From positions 124,001 through 188,000 of the forward strand of contig NZ_JANLGI010000002.1 of assembly GCF_024655635.1 (NCBI RefSeq): a stretch of DNA of 64,000 nt. Direction: 5' to 3'. The notes under the pieces were generated by a model. It did no database searches. It was not told the DNA's origin and was given only the letters and a program-made list of their open reading frames with translations. Shown piece after piece: positions 35,105 to 43,614 of this stretch. Position 1 is the stretch's first letter; each line of letters starts with the position of its first letter. Made by a program: the position numbers and the translations under genes. The DNA is from Allobosea sp. 47.2.35. Lineage in GTDB: Bacteria > Pseudomonadota > Alphaproteobacteria > Rhizobiales > Beijerinckiaceae.

Positions 35105-36289
35105 ATGCAGCTTCTCCCCAATTTCGACGAGCGGATAGATCGCCGCGGCACCCACTCGGCCAAATGGGACAAGATGGAGACCGTCTATGGCGTGCCGGCC
35201 GATAGCGGCATCGCGATGTGGGTGGCGGACATGGATTTTCGCCCACCGGCCTGCGTGCAGGGCGCCCTCGAGGGCATGAACGCCCATGGCATCTACGGCT
35301 ATTTCGGCGATGACCGCGCCTATCTCGCCGCGATCCGTTGGTGGATGCTCAACCGGCATGGCTGGGAGGTCTCGCCGGACTCGGTCTTCACCACGCACGG
35401 TCTGGTGAACGGCACCGCGCTTTGCGTCGAGGCCTATACCAAGCCCGGCGACGGCGTCGTGCTGATGACTCCGGTCTACCATGCCTTCGCGCGCATCGTG
35501 ACCGCGTCGGGCAGGCAGGTCGTCGAATGCCCGCTGGCGCGGGAGGAGGGGCGCTACGTCCTCGATATCCCCGCCTGGGACGCCGCGATGACCGGCAAGG
35601 AGCGCATGCTGATCCTGTGCTCGCCGCATAATCCGGGCGGCCGCGTCTGGACCCGCGAGGAACTGCGCGCGATCGCCGATTTCTGCAAGCGCCACGACCT
35701 CATCCTGGTCTCCGACGAGATTCACCACGATCTCGTCATGCCCGGCCAGAAGCATACGGTGATGCCGGTCGCGGCGCCCGAGATCATGGACCGGCTGGTC
35801 ATGATGACCGCCACGACCAAGACCTTCAACATCGCCGGCGCCCATATCGGCAACGTCATCATTCCCGACATCCGGCTGCGCGACCTGTTCCGCGGACGCA
35901 TGGACGCGCTCGGCATCTCCCCGAACTCCTTCGGCATGGCCATGGCGACCGCCGCCTACAGCCCGGAAGGCGCGGCCTGGGTCGATGCGCTGAACCTCTA
36001 TCTCGACGGCAACCGGCGCCTGTTCGATGCCGGCATCGACGCGATTCCAGGCGTGCGCTCGATGCCGCTGGAATCGACCTATCTCGCCTGGGCGGATTTT
36101 TCAGGGACGGGCATGGAACCGGCCGAATTCACCGCCCGCGTCGAGAAACAGGCGAAGATCGCGATCAATCACGGCCCGACCTTCGGCAAGGGCGGCGAGA
36201 GTTTCCTGCGCTTCAATCTGGCGACGCCGCGCGCGGTGGTCGTGGAAGCGGTCGATCGCCTGAAGCTCGCCTTCGCCGACCTGCAGTAA
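35105..36289 (+). CDS. PatB/MalY-type PLP-dependent C-S lyase
   Basis: This 394-residue aminotransferase-fold enzyme belongs to the MalY/PatB family, usually cystathionine beta-lyases that cleave C-S bonds. The N-terminal FDERIDRRGTHSAKWDKM and the aromatic-rich MWVADMDFRPP stretch are family markers. The PLP lysine is in TATTKTFNIAGAHIGN. It could feed homocysteine to methionine synthesis or degrade a sulfur amino acid. The next gene is the LacI-type regulator, 166 bp on, but no PatB-specific operator was identified. Confidence 0.9.
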   Translation: MQLLPNFDERIDRRGTHSAKWDKMETVYGVPADSGIAMWVADMDFRPPACVQGALEGMNAHGIYGYFGDDRAYLAAIRWWMLNRHGWEVSPDSVFTTHGLVNGTALCVEAYTKPGDGVVLMTPVYHAFARIVTASGRQVVECPLAREEGRYVLDIPAWDAAMTGKERMLILCSPHNPGGRVWTREELRAIADFCKRHDLILVSDEIHHDLVMPGQKHTVMPVAAPEIMDRLVMMTATTKTFNIAGAHIGNVIIPDIRLRDLFRGRMDALGISPNSFGMAMATAAYSPEGAAWVDALNLYLDGNRRLFDAGIDAIPGVRSMPLESTYLAWADFSGTGMEPAEFTARVEKQAKIAINHGPTFGKGGESFLRFNLATPRAVVVEAVDRLKLAFADLQ

Positions 36290-36406
36290 CGAAGAGCGGG
36301 TGACGGCAGGGGAAATCCAAGCCTGCACCGCCGGCTCTTGCACGCGCGGGACATCCGCATTTGCAAGGCGCTCCGGACTCTCCTAAGACCTTCCTGTAAG
36401 GGCATT

Positions 36407-36420
36407 TGCACGTTTGTGCT
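36407..36420 (+). promoter_or_regulatory. LacI-type operator upstream of the regulator, site A
   Basis: Inverted repeat GCAC-GTTT-GTGC (36408-36419), the same GCAC-N4-GTGC layout as the sites at 40653 and 48022. It lies 36 bp before the regulator's start and probably mediates autoregulation. Confidence 0.6.
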
Positions 36421-36423
36421 CTG

Positions 36424-36440
36424 ATGCACATTCCGTGCAT
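36424..36440 (+). promoter_or_regulatory. LacI-type operator upstream of the regulator, site B
   Basis: Inverted repeat ATGCAC-ATTCC-GTGCAT (6-bp arms, 5-base spacer), 15 bp upstream of the regulator's start. The arms match the other sites but the spacer is one base longer. Confidence 0.6.
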
Positions 36441-36455
36441 GACCATGGAGGGACG

Positions 36456-37475
36456 ATGACGGGAGCGAAGCGGGGCCGGTCTTTCGTCAGCGCCCAGCAG
36501 GTCGCGGAGCTCGCGGGCGTTTCACGCTCGGCGGTGTCGCGCACCTTCACGGATGGCGCCAGCGTCTCCGAGGCGACGCGTGAGCGGGTGCTGGAGGCTG
36601 CGCAGACGCTCGGCTACCACGTCAATCATCTGGCGCGCGGCCTGATCAATGAATCCAGCGGCATCGTCTGCCTGATTGCGGGCGATGTCGCGACGCCCTA
36701 CCAGTCGCGCATGCTCGACGCGATCTCACGTCGCCTGCAGGCGATCAATCAGGTCGCCATGCTGATCAACACCTCGGGCGATGGCGAGAGCGTCGCCAAG
36801 GCCTTGCGCCAGACGCTGAACTATCGCGCCCAGGCGACGATCGTGCTCTCAGGCGCGCCGCCGGCCGCCTTGATCGAGACCTGCGTCGCCAGCGGCCAGC
36901 ATGTCATCCTGATCAACCGCGATGACCCGTTGACCGGCCCCGAGAATATCGTCGTCGACAATGTCGCCGCGGCGAACGAGGCCTTCCACATGCTGCGCCG
37001 GGCCGGCTGCTCGCGCATCGCCGTGGTGTCCTCGCTCGCCGGCACGCCCAGCATCGTCGGGCGCGAGGAGGCGTTTCGTCAGGCGGCTGCCGCAGAGGGC
37101 TTCGAGGTCACCGTCGCGCGGACCGGGCCGACGGCCTATGCCTCCGGCTACGAGGCTGCACGCCAGCTGCTGGCACGGTCCGACCGACCGGACGCTGCCT
37201 TCTGCGTCACGGACCTGCTGGCCTGCGGCTTCCTCGATGGCGCTCGCACCGAGTTTGGCATGGCGGTGCCGGAGGAACTCTGCGTCGTCGGCTTCGACGA
37301 TATCGAGCAGGCCGGCTGGGCCTCCTACGGCCTCACCACCTTCCGCCAGCCAATCGACCTGATGGCCGACCATATCGTTGCGAAGCTTGCAGCCGGGGAG
37401 CCGGGCGTCAGCGCCCCGACGGTCACGACCTTCCCGGTCACGCCGGTCTGGCGTCGAACAGTCAGGCCGAAGTGA
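36456..37475 (+). CDS. LacI-family transcriptional regulator
   Basis: This 339-residue regulator has an N-terminal LacI HTH (VSAQQVAELAGVSRSAVSRTF, then VSEATRERVLEAAQTLGYH) with the hinge VNHLARGL. A periplasmic-binding-protein-like ligand domain follows (IVCLIAGDVATPYQSRML ... VVGFDDIEQAGWASYGLTT). ATG 36456 has a GGAGGGACG Shine-Dalgarno; the longer frame includes the operators. The effector is unknown. Its stop overlaps the stop of the convergent metallophosphoesterase gene by 14 bp. Matching operators upstream of the transporter and phosphatase genes suggest that it controls the whole 37.5-47.8 kb array. Confidence 0.92.
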   Translation: MTGAKRGRSFVSAQQVAELAGVSRSAVSRTFTDGASVSEATRERVLEAAQTLGYHVNHLARGLINESSGIVCLIAGDVATPYQSRMLDAISRRLQAINQVAMLINTSGDGESVAKALRQTLNYRAQATIVLSGAPPAALIETCVASGQHVILINRDDPLTGPENIVVDNVAAANEAFHMLRRAGCSRIAVVSSLAGTPSIVGREEAFRQAAAAEGFEVTVARTGPTAYASGYEAARQLLARSDRPDAAFCVTDLLACGFLDGARTEFGMAVPEELCVVGFDDIEQAGWASYGLTTFRQPIDLMADHIVAKLAAGEPGVSAPTVTTFPVTPVWRRTVRPK

Positions 37476-39141
37476 AGCGATCCGCGACCGCGCCGGTCGC
37501 GAGGTCGATCGAGAAGTCCCGTGAGGGCAGGCTCGCGAGATAGCTTTGGAGGATGGCGAGGAAGCTGGCGATGCGCGCCTGCAGGCTCGTCGCCGGCCAG
37601 TGGCCCGCCCGGTAGCGCGCCGCCAGCGCGCGATAGGCATCGAGCCGCTCGGGCGCGATGAAATCGAGCGTGACATGCCGGCCCTTGCGCAGCCTGTACC
37701 AGTCCACCACCAGTTCGAAGAAGGGCAGGGCCTCCGCGTCGGCGGCCTGCGGCACCACGTCGGCGGGCGCGAGCGGCGCGGCGATCCCCGCCAGCCGGTC
37801 GAGATCGGCCAGCGTCAGGCGCGGCACCAGTGCGGCGAGATCGGCAGGCCACTCCTTCGGCAGGTAGCGGCGGCGCACCATCTCGGCGAGATGCGTGCTG
37901 AGGAAGGCGCCATGGCTCGTGGTGGAGGCGATGCCACCATCGTCCTCGCCGCTCAGCTTGGCCTCGGCCTTGTAGAGATCGAAGGCGAGATCGAAGCCCG
38001 GCACCTCGGTCAGCACCACCGTCTCCACGTCGAGACACCCCGCCGCCACGGTCGCGATCTTGTAGGCCGGTGGGAAGCCGACCATCGAGGGAACGGCGAT
38101 GTTGATCAGCCAGTCGTCGCCGCTCGAAACCCGCGCCGTGTCGTTGATATGCAGGTGCCCGCTGAAATGGATGCGCACCCCGGTTGCGGCGGCAGCCTCG
38201 GCCGTGGCGGCAGTCGGCGCGCGGCGGACGAAGGAGGTGTCGCCAAGCAGGCGCGCTTCGTCGGCGGTGGTGCCGTTCAGCGGGTCGAGCACCGGATAAT
38301 GCGAGAAGGCCAACAGTGTCTTGCCGAGCGCCTTCGCGCGCGCCGCCACATCGCGCATCCAGGCCAGCACGAAGGGCTTGTTGCGCGGCATCGCGTTCCA
38401 GCCGGCATCGGTGCTGTCGATATAGCTCTTCTCCAGCGTCGGATCGCGGTCACCGTCACGGGGCTCGAAGACATTGGCATCGATGGAGAGCACCCAGAGA
38501 CCCTCGACCGGCTCGACCAGATAGGAGCTGTCGACCATGCGCCTGATGGTGCCGCCATCGGCCGAGCGGATCTCGAAGCTGCGGGCTGACAGCGCATCGT
38601 CCGGCCCGAACGGGCTTTCCCAGTGCAGGTGCCAGGGGCGGCGGAAGAAGCCGAGCTCGGCCATGGCGGGGATGGCGCTGTCATAGCCGCCGCAATGCAT
38701 ATTCGAACTGACGATGCGGGCGGTTGAATCCTCCGCGTCGGCCTCGGGATCGCTCGTCACCAGAACATGGCTGCCGTCGGCATCGAGGAAGCGCTTCGAC
38801 TGGTGCCGGCCATGGATGGCGTAGAGGTCGTGATTGCCGGGCGTGGCGAGGAAGCGCAGGCCATGGCGGGCGCTGTAGTCCTGCAGCACGGCCGTCGCTG
38901 CCGCCATCGTCGAGCGCTGGCCGTCATCGGTGAGATCGCCGACGAGGACGACCAGCTCGATGCCACGCGCCACGATGTCGTCGAGCAGAGCAGGGAGCGC
39001 CGGGTAGCTCTCGTTGAACACCCGTGTGGACGCGACTGTGTCGGCAAGGCTGCGCACGGCCGCGAGCGGCGCATGCGGCTGGCCTGCCCGATAGGTCACG
39101 TCGTGGAAATGCGGATCGGCGATGACGGCGATGCGGGTCAT
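37462..39141 (-). CDS. Large metallophosphoesterase
   Basis: This 559-residue calcineurin-like phosphoesterase shows a complete binuclear metal site: ADPHFHD (DxH), VGDLTDDGQ (GD), TPGNHDLYA (GNHD), FSHYPVLD and FSGHLHIND (GHLH). The C-terminal roughly 170 residues have no family I recognise. No signal peptide is visible, so it acts in the cytoplasm. Its start overlaps the stop of the phosphatase gene before it by 4 bp (ATGA). It is the last gene of the LacI-regulated array. It may hydrolyse a phosphomonoester or phosphodiester; the substrate is unknown. Confidence 0.88.
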   Translation of the reverse strand: MTRIAVIADPHFHDVTYRAGQPHAPLAAVRSLADTVASTRVFNESYPALPALLDDIVARGIELVVLVGDLTDDGQRSTMAAATAVLQDYSARHGLRFLATPGNHDLYAIHGRHQSKRFLDADGSHVLVTSDPEADAEDSTARIVSSNMHCGGYDSAIPAMAELGFFRRPWHLHWESPFGPDDALSARSFEIRSADGGTIRRMVDSSYLVEPVEGLWVLSIDANVFEPRDGDRDPTLEKSYIDSTDAGWNAMPRNKPFVLAWMRDVAARAKALGKTLLAFSHYPVLDPLNGTTADEARLLGDTSFVRRAPTAATAEAAAATGVRIHFSGHLHINDTARVSSGDDWLINIAVPSMVGFPPAYKIATVAAGCLDVETVVLTEVPGFDLAFDLYKAEAKLSGEDDGGIASTTSHGAFLSTHLAEMVRRRYLPKEWPADLAALVPRLTLADLDRLAGIAAPLAPADVVPQAADAEALPFFELVVDWYRLRKGRHVTLDFIAPERLDAYRALAARYRAGHWPATSLQARIASFLAILQSYLASLPSRDFSIDLATGAVADRFTSA

Positions 39142-39776
39142 GCCGGCGCATGCTCCTGAGCTGCGTCGATCCGGCGAATCCAGTCGGCGGCGCGGGCTGC
39201 TGCTGCGGCGAGCATTGGTTTCGGCGTCTCGTGCCATTCGTCGGGCCGGAGTTCGCGCTTCTCCCGGACATGGGCATAGGCCGCTTCCAGTGTCGGATAG
39301 ACCTCCGGCATCTCGACATGCAGGAACAGGCCTACCAGCGCGACCGAGCGGCTGCGGCCGGCGCGGCAATTGACCAGCACGTTGCCGCGCTCGCGCAGCG
39401 GATAGGTCGGGCGGTTCGGCAGGACCTGCGCGAAGGCGCCGCGCAGCACATAGAAGCCGCCGAGCATCATGGTCTCGGGATTGCCGTCGCCATCGACGAG
39501 GCCGATCTTGTAGTAGCGCAGCGCCCCGCCGCCATAGAGGCTGCCGGGCGGCGTGTCCGGGAACGGCTTCACGGCATAGTTGATATCGAGATTGACGGCG
39601 CAGTTGACGACGGTGGTGATGCCGTGGCGCTTGAGCAACTCGACATCGCCGGCCGCCTCCATGCCGCCGATATAGAGCTCGACACCATAAGGCGTGACAT
39701 TCGGCTCGATCAGGCTCAGCGGCGGGCGGTCATAGGGTGGGCTGTCGTCATGCATCGCGGGGTAGCCTGTCGTCAT
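39138..39776 (-). CDS. Dual-specificity-type protein phosphatase fold
   Basis: This 212-residue protein has the cysteine-dependent phosphatase fold. The P-loop NCRAGRSRSVAL holds the C-x5-R signature, preceded by Asn where the family normally has His. The general-acid Asp may be in the VDGDGNPETM loop. It is coupled by ATGA overlaps on both sides, with the IMPase-family gene upstream and the metallophosphoesterase downstream. In this setting a small-molecule phosphate (inositol or sugar phosphate) is a likelier substrate than phosphotyrosine protein, but this is inference. The start at 39776 is fixed by the overlap; an ATG at 39755 also exists. Confidence 0.82.
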   Translation of the reverse strand: MTTGYPAMHDDSPPYDRPPLSLIEPNVTPYGVELYIGGMEAAGDVELLKRHGITTVVNCAVNLDINYAVKPFPDTPPGSLYGGGALRYYKIGLVDGDGNPETMMLGGFYVLRGAFAQVLPNRPTYPLRERGNVLVNCRAGRSRSVALVGLFLHVEMPEVYPTLEAAYAHVREKRELRPDEWHETPKPMLAAAAARAADWIRRIDAAQEHAPA

Positions 39777-40606
39777 GGTTCCAGCGGGATGCCGGTCGCT
39801 GCGCTCATGCCGCTGGCGATGCCGGGCGCGGCCGCCAGGACGCCGCCACCCTTAGCCAGCCCGTCGAGCGCGAGGAAGGGGCCGACCTGGCCGCCGGCCT
39901 CGCGGACGAGCAAGAGCCCGGCGAGGCAATCCCACGGGTTCATGTGCAATTCGGCATAGCCGTCCGAGCGGCCATCGGCGACATAGGCGAGGCCGAGCGC
40001 GCCCGAGGCCGCACGCCGGACATTCGCGCCGCGCTCCAGCAGATCCGAGAGCACGGCGAGATAGGTCGCGTTGGGCAGGCGGTTCGACCAGCCGAGCTCG
40101 ACGCAGGCCGCCGTATAGGCGCTGGTGCGGGACACCCGGATCGGCCGGTCGTTCAGCGTCGCGCCATGCCCGCGGCGAGCAAAATGCAATTCGTCGAGGG
40201 CGGGATTGTAGATCGCGCCGATCTCGATCTCGCCATCAGCGACGAAGGCGATCGAGATGCAGAAATGCGGGATCGCGCGGGCGAAATTCGCCGTGCCGTC
40301 GATGGGATCGACGACCCAGACATGGCCCTCGACGGTGCCGCCGGTCTCCTCTCCGAGAAAGCCGTCCTCGGGGAAACTCTCGGCCAATCGCGCCTTGATA
40401 TGGCGTTCGACCGCCGTGTCTGTCTCGGTCAGGAAATCCTGCGGCCCCTTCATGCCGATCCCGGCGTCTGGCCCGGCGGCCGCGCGGGCAGCAAAGCCTT
40501 CCCGCGCGATCTCGCCGGCTGATCGGGCCAGCGCCACGCAGAAGGCGGCGCGCGCGTCGAGGTCTAGCGCGGCGGCAGGGACGAGCAGGGCGGAGCTGGA
40601 TGTCAT
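39773..40606 (-). CDS. Inositol monophosphatase family protein, copy 1
   Basis: This 277-residue Mg-dependent phosphatase belongs to the IMPase/FBPase-like family. The metal-binding motifs are LGEETGG, DPIDGTANFARAIPHF (DPIDGTxNF) and NPWDCLAGLLLVREAGG (WDxxAG). ATG 40606 (MTSSSALLV) is chosen over a longer frame through the promoter. It has its own promoter with an operator in the spacer and is translationally coupled to the next phosphatase. Likely substrates are inositol-1-phosphate, histidinol phosphate or a sugar phosphate; the sequence does not decide. Confidence 0.9.
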   Translation of the reverse strand: MTSSSALLVPAAALDLDARAAFCVALARSAGEIAREGFAARAAAGPDAGIGMKGPQDFLTETDTAVERHIKARLAESFPEDGFLGEETGGTVEGHVWVVDPIDGTANFARAIPHFCISIAFVADGEIEIGAIYNPALDELHFARRGHGATLNDRPIRVSRTSAYTAACVELGWSNRLPNATYLAVLSDLLERGANVRRAASGALGLAYVADGRSDGYAELHMNPWDCLAGLLLVREAGGQVGPFLALDGLAKGGGVLAAAPGIASGMSAATGIPLEP

Positions 40607-40648
40607 GGCCGGGTTTCCCGAGGGCGAAGGGCCCGATCGGGCCGGGTT

Positions 40649-40677
40649 GATTTGCACAGCTGTGCAGAAAACGTCAA
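40649..40677 (-). promoter_or_regulatory. Internal promoter with a 14-bp palindromic operator
   Basis: On the minus strand there is TTGACG (40677-40672), a 17-base spacer, then CAAATC (40654-40649). The perfect palindrome TGCACAGCTGTGCA (40653-40666) fills most of the spacer and reaches the first base of the -10, where a LacI-family repressor would block polymerase. It drives copy 1 of the IMPase genes, the phosphatase and the metallophosphoesterase. Confidence 0.75.
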
Positions 40678-40699
40678 CATGCGTCGCTCGCAGCTGTCG

Positions 40700-41566
40700 T
40701 CAGGCGACCGCGACGCGGGGCTGAGCGGCAGCCTTGGCGATGCGCGTGGTCGAGATCGCCTCGGCGACGCCCTGAAGTGTCGGATAATCCGCGCCCGCGC
40801 CGGTCGCGACATAGCCGGGGCAGAACAGTTCGGATGCATCCGCGCCTGCCTTGCCGAGCGTGAAGCCGCGATACTGGCCGCCGGACTGGCGCAGGATCAG
40901 GATCGCCGCCGCCACGTCCCAGGCGTTCACACCGAAGCCCGCGGCGGCATCGACCCAGCCGGCCGCGACATGGGCGATGCTGAGCGCGGCGCTGCCCGGC
41001 CGGCGCAGGGTCGAGAACGTCTCGGTCAGCCGTGCGAAACGGTCGAGCGCGACCTCGCGCCCGTCGAGCCGGAAATCGCGCGCGACCGGATAGCCGGTGA
41101 TCAATGTGGCATGCTGCTCGTCCGGCACGGCGTTCGAGCGGATGGGTTCGCCATTGCACCAGGCACCCGAGGTATCGGCGGAGAACAGGGTGTCGGCGAC
41201 AGGGTCGAGGATCGCGCCCGCGACGATCTCGCCGTCCACGACGGCGCCGACCGAGACGCACCAGAAGGCGAGGCCGCGCGCGAAATTGGCGGTGCCGTCG
41301 ATCGGGTCGACATACCATTTGACCCGGCCGGAGCCGCTGGCGCCGGCTTCCTCGCCGACAACCTCGGAATCCGGCACCTCGGCCAGCAGGAAGGCGCGGA
41401 TCGCCGCCTCGCTCTCGCGGTCATGGCGCGTCACAACGTCATGGCGGTCGACCTTGAAATCGACCGCCATGGTCGAGCGGAAGGCGGCGAGAAGGGCAGG
41501 CTGCACCAGCCGCGTGGCGCGCTCGGCGACATCGCGCAGCTTGGCGGATTCATCAGGCGGCATCAT
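40700..41566 (-). CDS. Inositol monophosphatase family protein, copy 2
   Basis: This is a 288-residue IMPase-family phosphatase with GEEAGASG, DPIDGTANFARGLAFW and NAWDVAAAILILRQSGG, the complete metal-binding set. It is a paralogue of copy 1, which lies 94 bp downstream in transcription order, but the two differ outside the motifs. Its start overlaps the end of the HAD gene (by 14 bp from ATG 41566, or 11 bp from ATG 41563), so it belongs to the transporter operon. Having two family members suggests that two phosphate positions or two substrates are handled. Confidence 0.9.
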   Translation of the reverse strand: MMPPDESAKLRDVAERATRLVQPALLAAFRSTMAVDFKVDRHDVVTRHDRESEAAIRAFLLAEVPDSEVVGEEAGASGSGRVKWYVDPIDGTANFARGLAFWCVSVGAVVDGEIVAGAILDPVADTLFSADTSGAWCNGEPIRSNAVPDEQHATLITGYPVARDFRLDGREVALDRFARLTETFSTLRRPGSAALSIAHVAAGWVDAAAGFGVNAWDVAAAILILRQSGGQYRGFTLGKAGADASELFCPGYVATGAGADYPTLQGVAEAISTTRIAKAAAQPRVAVA

Positions 41567-42359
41567 CGGCTACTCCGGCGCAGGCATTCTCGAACAGGGT
41601 GAGGAGGCCGGCGGGATCGGCGACGACCGCATCCGGCGTGAGGCCTTCGAGCGCGTAGGGCTTGTCGTAGGTGCCGCCGGCTTCCATGAGGATGACGCCG
41701 CCGACGCCCGCGCGGCGGCCGCAGAGCACGTCGCGGTCGAAATTGTCGCCGACATACCAGGCCTCGCCCGGCTCGATTCCGAGCGCGCGGGTGGCGAGCC
41801 AGATCATCTCGGGGTTGGGCTTGCGGATTCGGACGGCGTCGCTGTGGATCTCGACGGCGAAGCGCTGGCGCAGGCCGTTCTCCTCCAGAAAATCGAGATG
41901 GACCTGTCCGGCGAGCGCATTGCTGACGATGCCGACCGGCACCTTTTCGCGGTCGCAGGCGTCGAGCAGCTGGATCAAACCCCGGCGCAGCGTCCGCTTG
42001 CTGCGCAGATGGCCCATCGCCTCGCAGAGTTCGCGTGCCCGGCGCGTGACGGCGACGCGGGCGGCAACCGGCCAGTCGGCCGCGACGAAATCGCTCCAGA
42101 ACTCTTCCTGATCCAGCTCGCGCGGGGAGAAGAGCCGCGACATCGCGTTCTTCCAATGCTTGTCGGCAAGGCTGCCGGCGGCGATGTCGGCCACGATCCG
42201 CGCCGGCCTCGGCGCTGGGGCCCCGGCTTCCGCGAGCACATCAGTGACACGCGCCGCGAGAGCGGTCTCCCAGCCCGGTACCTTGGCGGTCTCGACGATG
42301 ACGCCGCCGAAATCGAGCAGGAGCGCGCGCGGGCGCCGCAGGGAGGCAGATGCAGTCAT
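41553..42359 (-). CDS. HAD-superfamily hydrolase (HAD-IA)
   Basis: This 268-residue haloacid dehalogenase-like phosphatase has motif I in LLLDFGGVIVET, motif II in VGIVSNALAG, motif III Lys in RKPNPEM and motif IV in YVGDNFDRDVLCG. A helical C1-type cap lies between motifs I and II, so small phosphorylated metabolites fit. In motif I the second Asp is Gly, as is common in the DFGGV subgroup (YihX-like). ATG 42359 (MTASASLRR) is chosen. It starts 65 bp after the stop of the second binding protein, in the transporter operon. Confidence 0.88.
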   Translation of the reverse strand: MTASASLRRPRALLLDFGGVIVETAKVPGWETALAARVTDVLAEAGAPAPRPARIVADIAAGSLADKHWKNAMSRLFSPRELDQEEFWSDFVAADWPVAARVAVTRRARELCEAMGHLRSKRTLRRGLIQLLDACDREKVPVGIVSNALAGQVHLDFLEENGLRQRFAVEIHSDAVRIRKPNPEMIWLATRALGIEPGEAWYVGDNFDRDVLCGRRAGVGGVILMEAGGTYDKPYALEGLTPDAVVADPAGLLTLFENACAGVADDAA

Positions 42360-42424
42360 GGCGGTCTTCGTCAGTCCGGGCAGTGGGAAGGAGAGGGCGC
42401 GTCTCGGCGCCCTCTCCAGAGGGC

Positions 42425-43567
42425 TTACTTCTTGTAGGCGGAGCGCCAGAGATCCTGCCAATCCTGCCGCCGGTCCCAGTCGTCGAGACCGGTCTTGGCA
42501 TTGAAGGGCAGCAGGCGGTCGAGCACGGCGGAGAGGCCCGACGGCTCGTCATCCGGCAGCTTGATCTCCGGATTGGTCGGCACCTTGCCGTCGACGACCT
42601 GCGGCATGATGCCTTCCGGGGTCAGGATATAGTTGATGAAGAGCTTGGCGGCGTTGGGGCTCTTGGTCTTCGTCGCGATCATCGCGAGCTTGGTGTAGGA
42701 CCAGGCCGGCCAGGGCGAGAAGCTCTCGCACAGCCCGAGCTTGTAGCCCTTGTCCTTGTTGTCGCGGAACTTGGCCGAGGACATGAAGCCGAAGAACGGC
42801 TCCTTCTGGCCGGGCGCGCCGACCGCTTCCGAGATGCGCTCGTCCGTTTCGGAGACGAGCGGCGCGTTGGCGGCGAAGGCCTTGACCCAGGCGGCGGTGG
42901 CGCTCTCCTCGCTGGTCTTCAGCTCCTTGCCGTAGAGGTCCTTGTAGGCCTTGGCGACGGCGGCGTCGTGATGCGTCGCCATCTGGTTGATGAAGTCGTT
43001 GAAATTGCTGCGCGAGAGCGGGTCGAAATAGGCGACCCGGCGCTTCCACTGCGGCTCGGTCAGTTGCCACATATTGGTGACCGGGCAGGTCTTGTAGACC
43101 TCGGTGTTATAGGCCCAGACCGTGGCGTTGATGCTGATCGCCAGGGGATTGCGATAGAGCTCCGGAATCTGGGCCGCCTTGTCCTGCGGCAGGAAGCTGT
43201 AGACGAACTTCTCCGGCAGCAGCTGGGCCAGCGCGGCCGGCGTGTCGGTCAGCAGTACCACGTCGCCCTTGACGTTGTTGGCCTGGGCCTCGCGGATGAT
43301 CATCTCGAGCTGGCTGGTGGCGGAGACCTTCACGCCGGTCGCCTTCAGCCCGTATTTGGCCGAGAACGACTTGGCCATGTCCACGATCTTGCCGGTGCTG
43401 TCATAGATCGTGATCGGCGGCTCGTTGCGCGCCGCTGCGAGCGCGGCGGCCTCGTCGAAGGGCACGACGCCCTGCGCTGCGGCGGGGCCGGCCAGCGCTG
43501 CAGTCAGCAGGCCGGCGATCAGCCCGGCCAAGGCTCGTGGACGCGATGATGGACGATGCTGTGTCAT
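42425..43567 (-). CDS. Periplasmic substrate-binding protein, tandem copy 2
   Basis: This 380-residue binding protein of the iron/spermidine/2-aminoethylphosphonate/sugar-phosphate cluster (SBP family 1) has a signal peptide (LAGLIAGLLTAALAGPAAAQG) cleaved near residue 32. It shares long blocks with the neighbouring copy: TCPVTNMWQLTEPQWK, NQMATHHDAA, AKAYKDLYGKELKT, and the C-terminal RQDWQDLWRSAYKK. Two Cys (TCPVTN and LGLCESF) may form a disulfide. It would deliver ligand to the fused permease. Related FbpA-like proteins bind iron, but the phosphatase genes around it favour a phosphorylated organic ligand. Confidence 0.88.
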   Translation of the reverse strand: MTQHRPSSRPRALAGLIAGLLTAALAGPAAAQGVVPFDEAAALAAARNEPPITIYDSTGKIVDMAKSFSAKYGLKATGVKVSATSQLEMIIREAQANNVKGDVVLLTDTPAALAQLLPEKFVYSFLPQDKAAQIPELYRNPLAISINATVWAYNTEVYKTCPVTNMWQLTEPQWKRRVAYFDPLSRSNFNDFINQMATHHDAAVAKAYKDLYGKELKTSEESATAAWVKAFAANAPLVSETDERISEAVGAPGQKEPFFGFMSSAKFRDNKDKGYKLGLCESFSPWPAWSYTKLAMIATKTKSPNAAKLFINYILTPEGIMPQVVDGKVPTNPEIKLPDDEPSGLSAVLDRLLPFNAKTGLDDWDRRQDWQDLWRSAYKK

Positions 43568-43614
43568 GTCGCTCTCCCTGGCTGTTTCCCGGCCTCGTTG
43601 GGCCGTTTTCCGTC

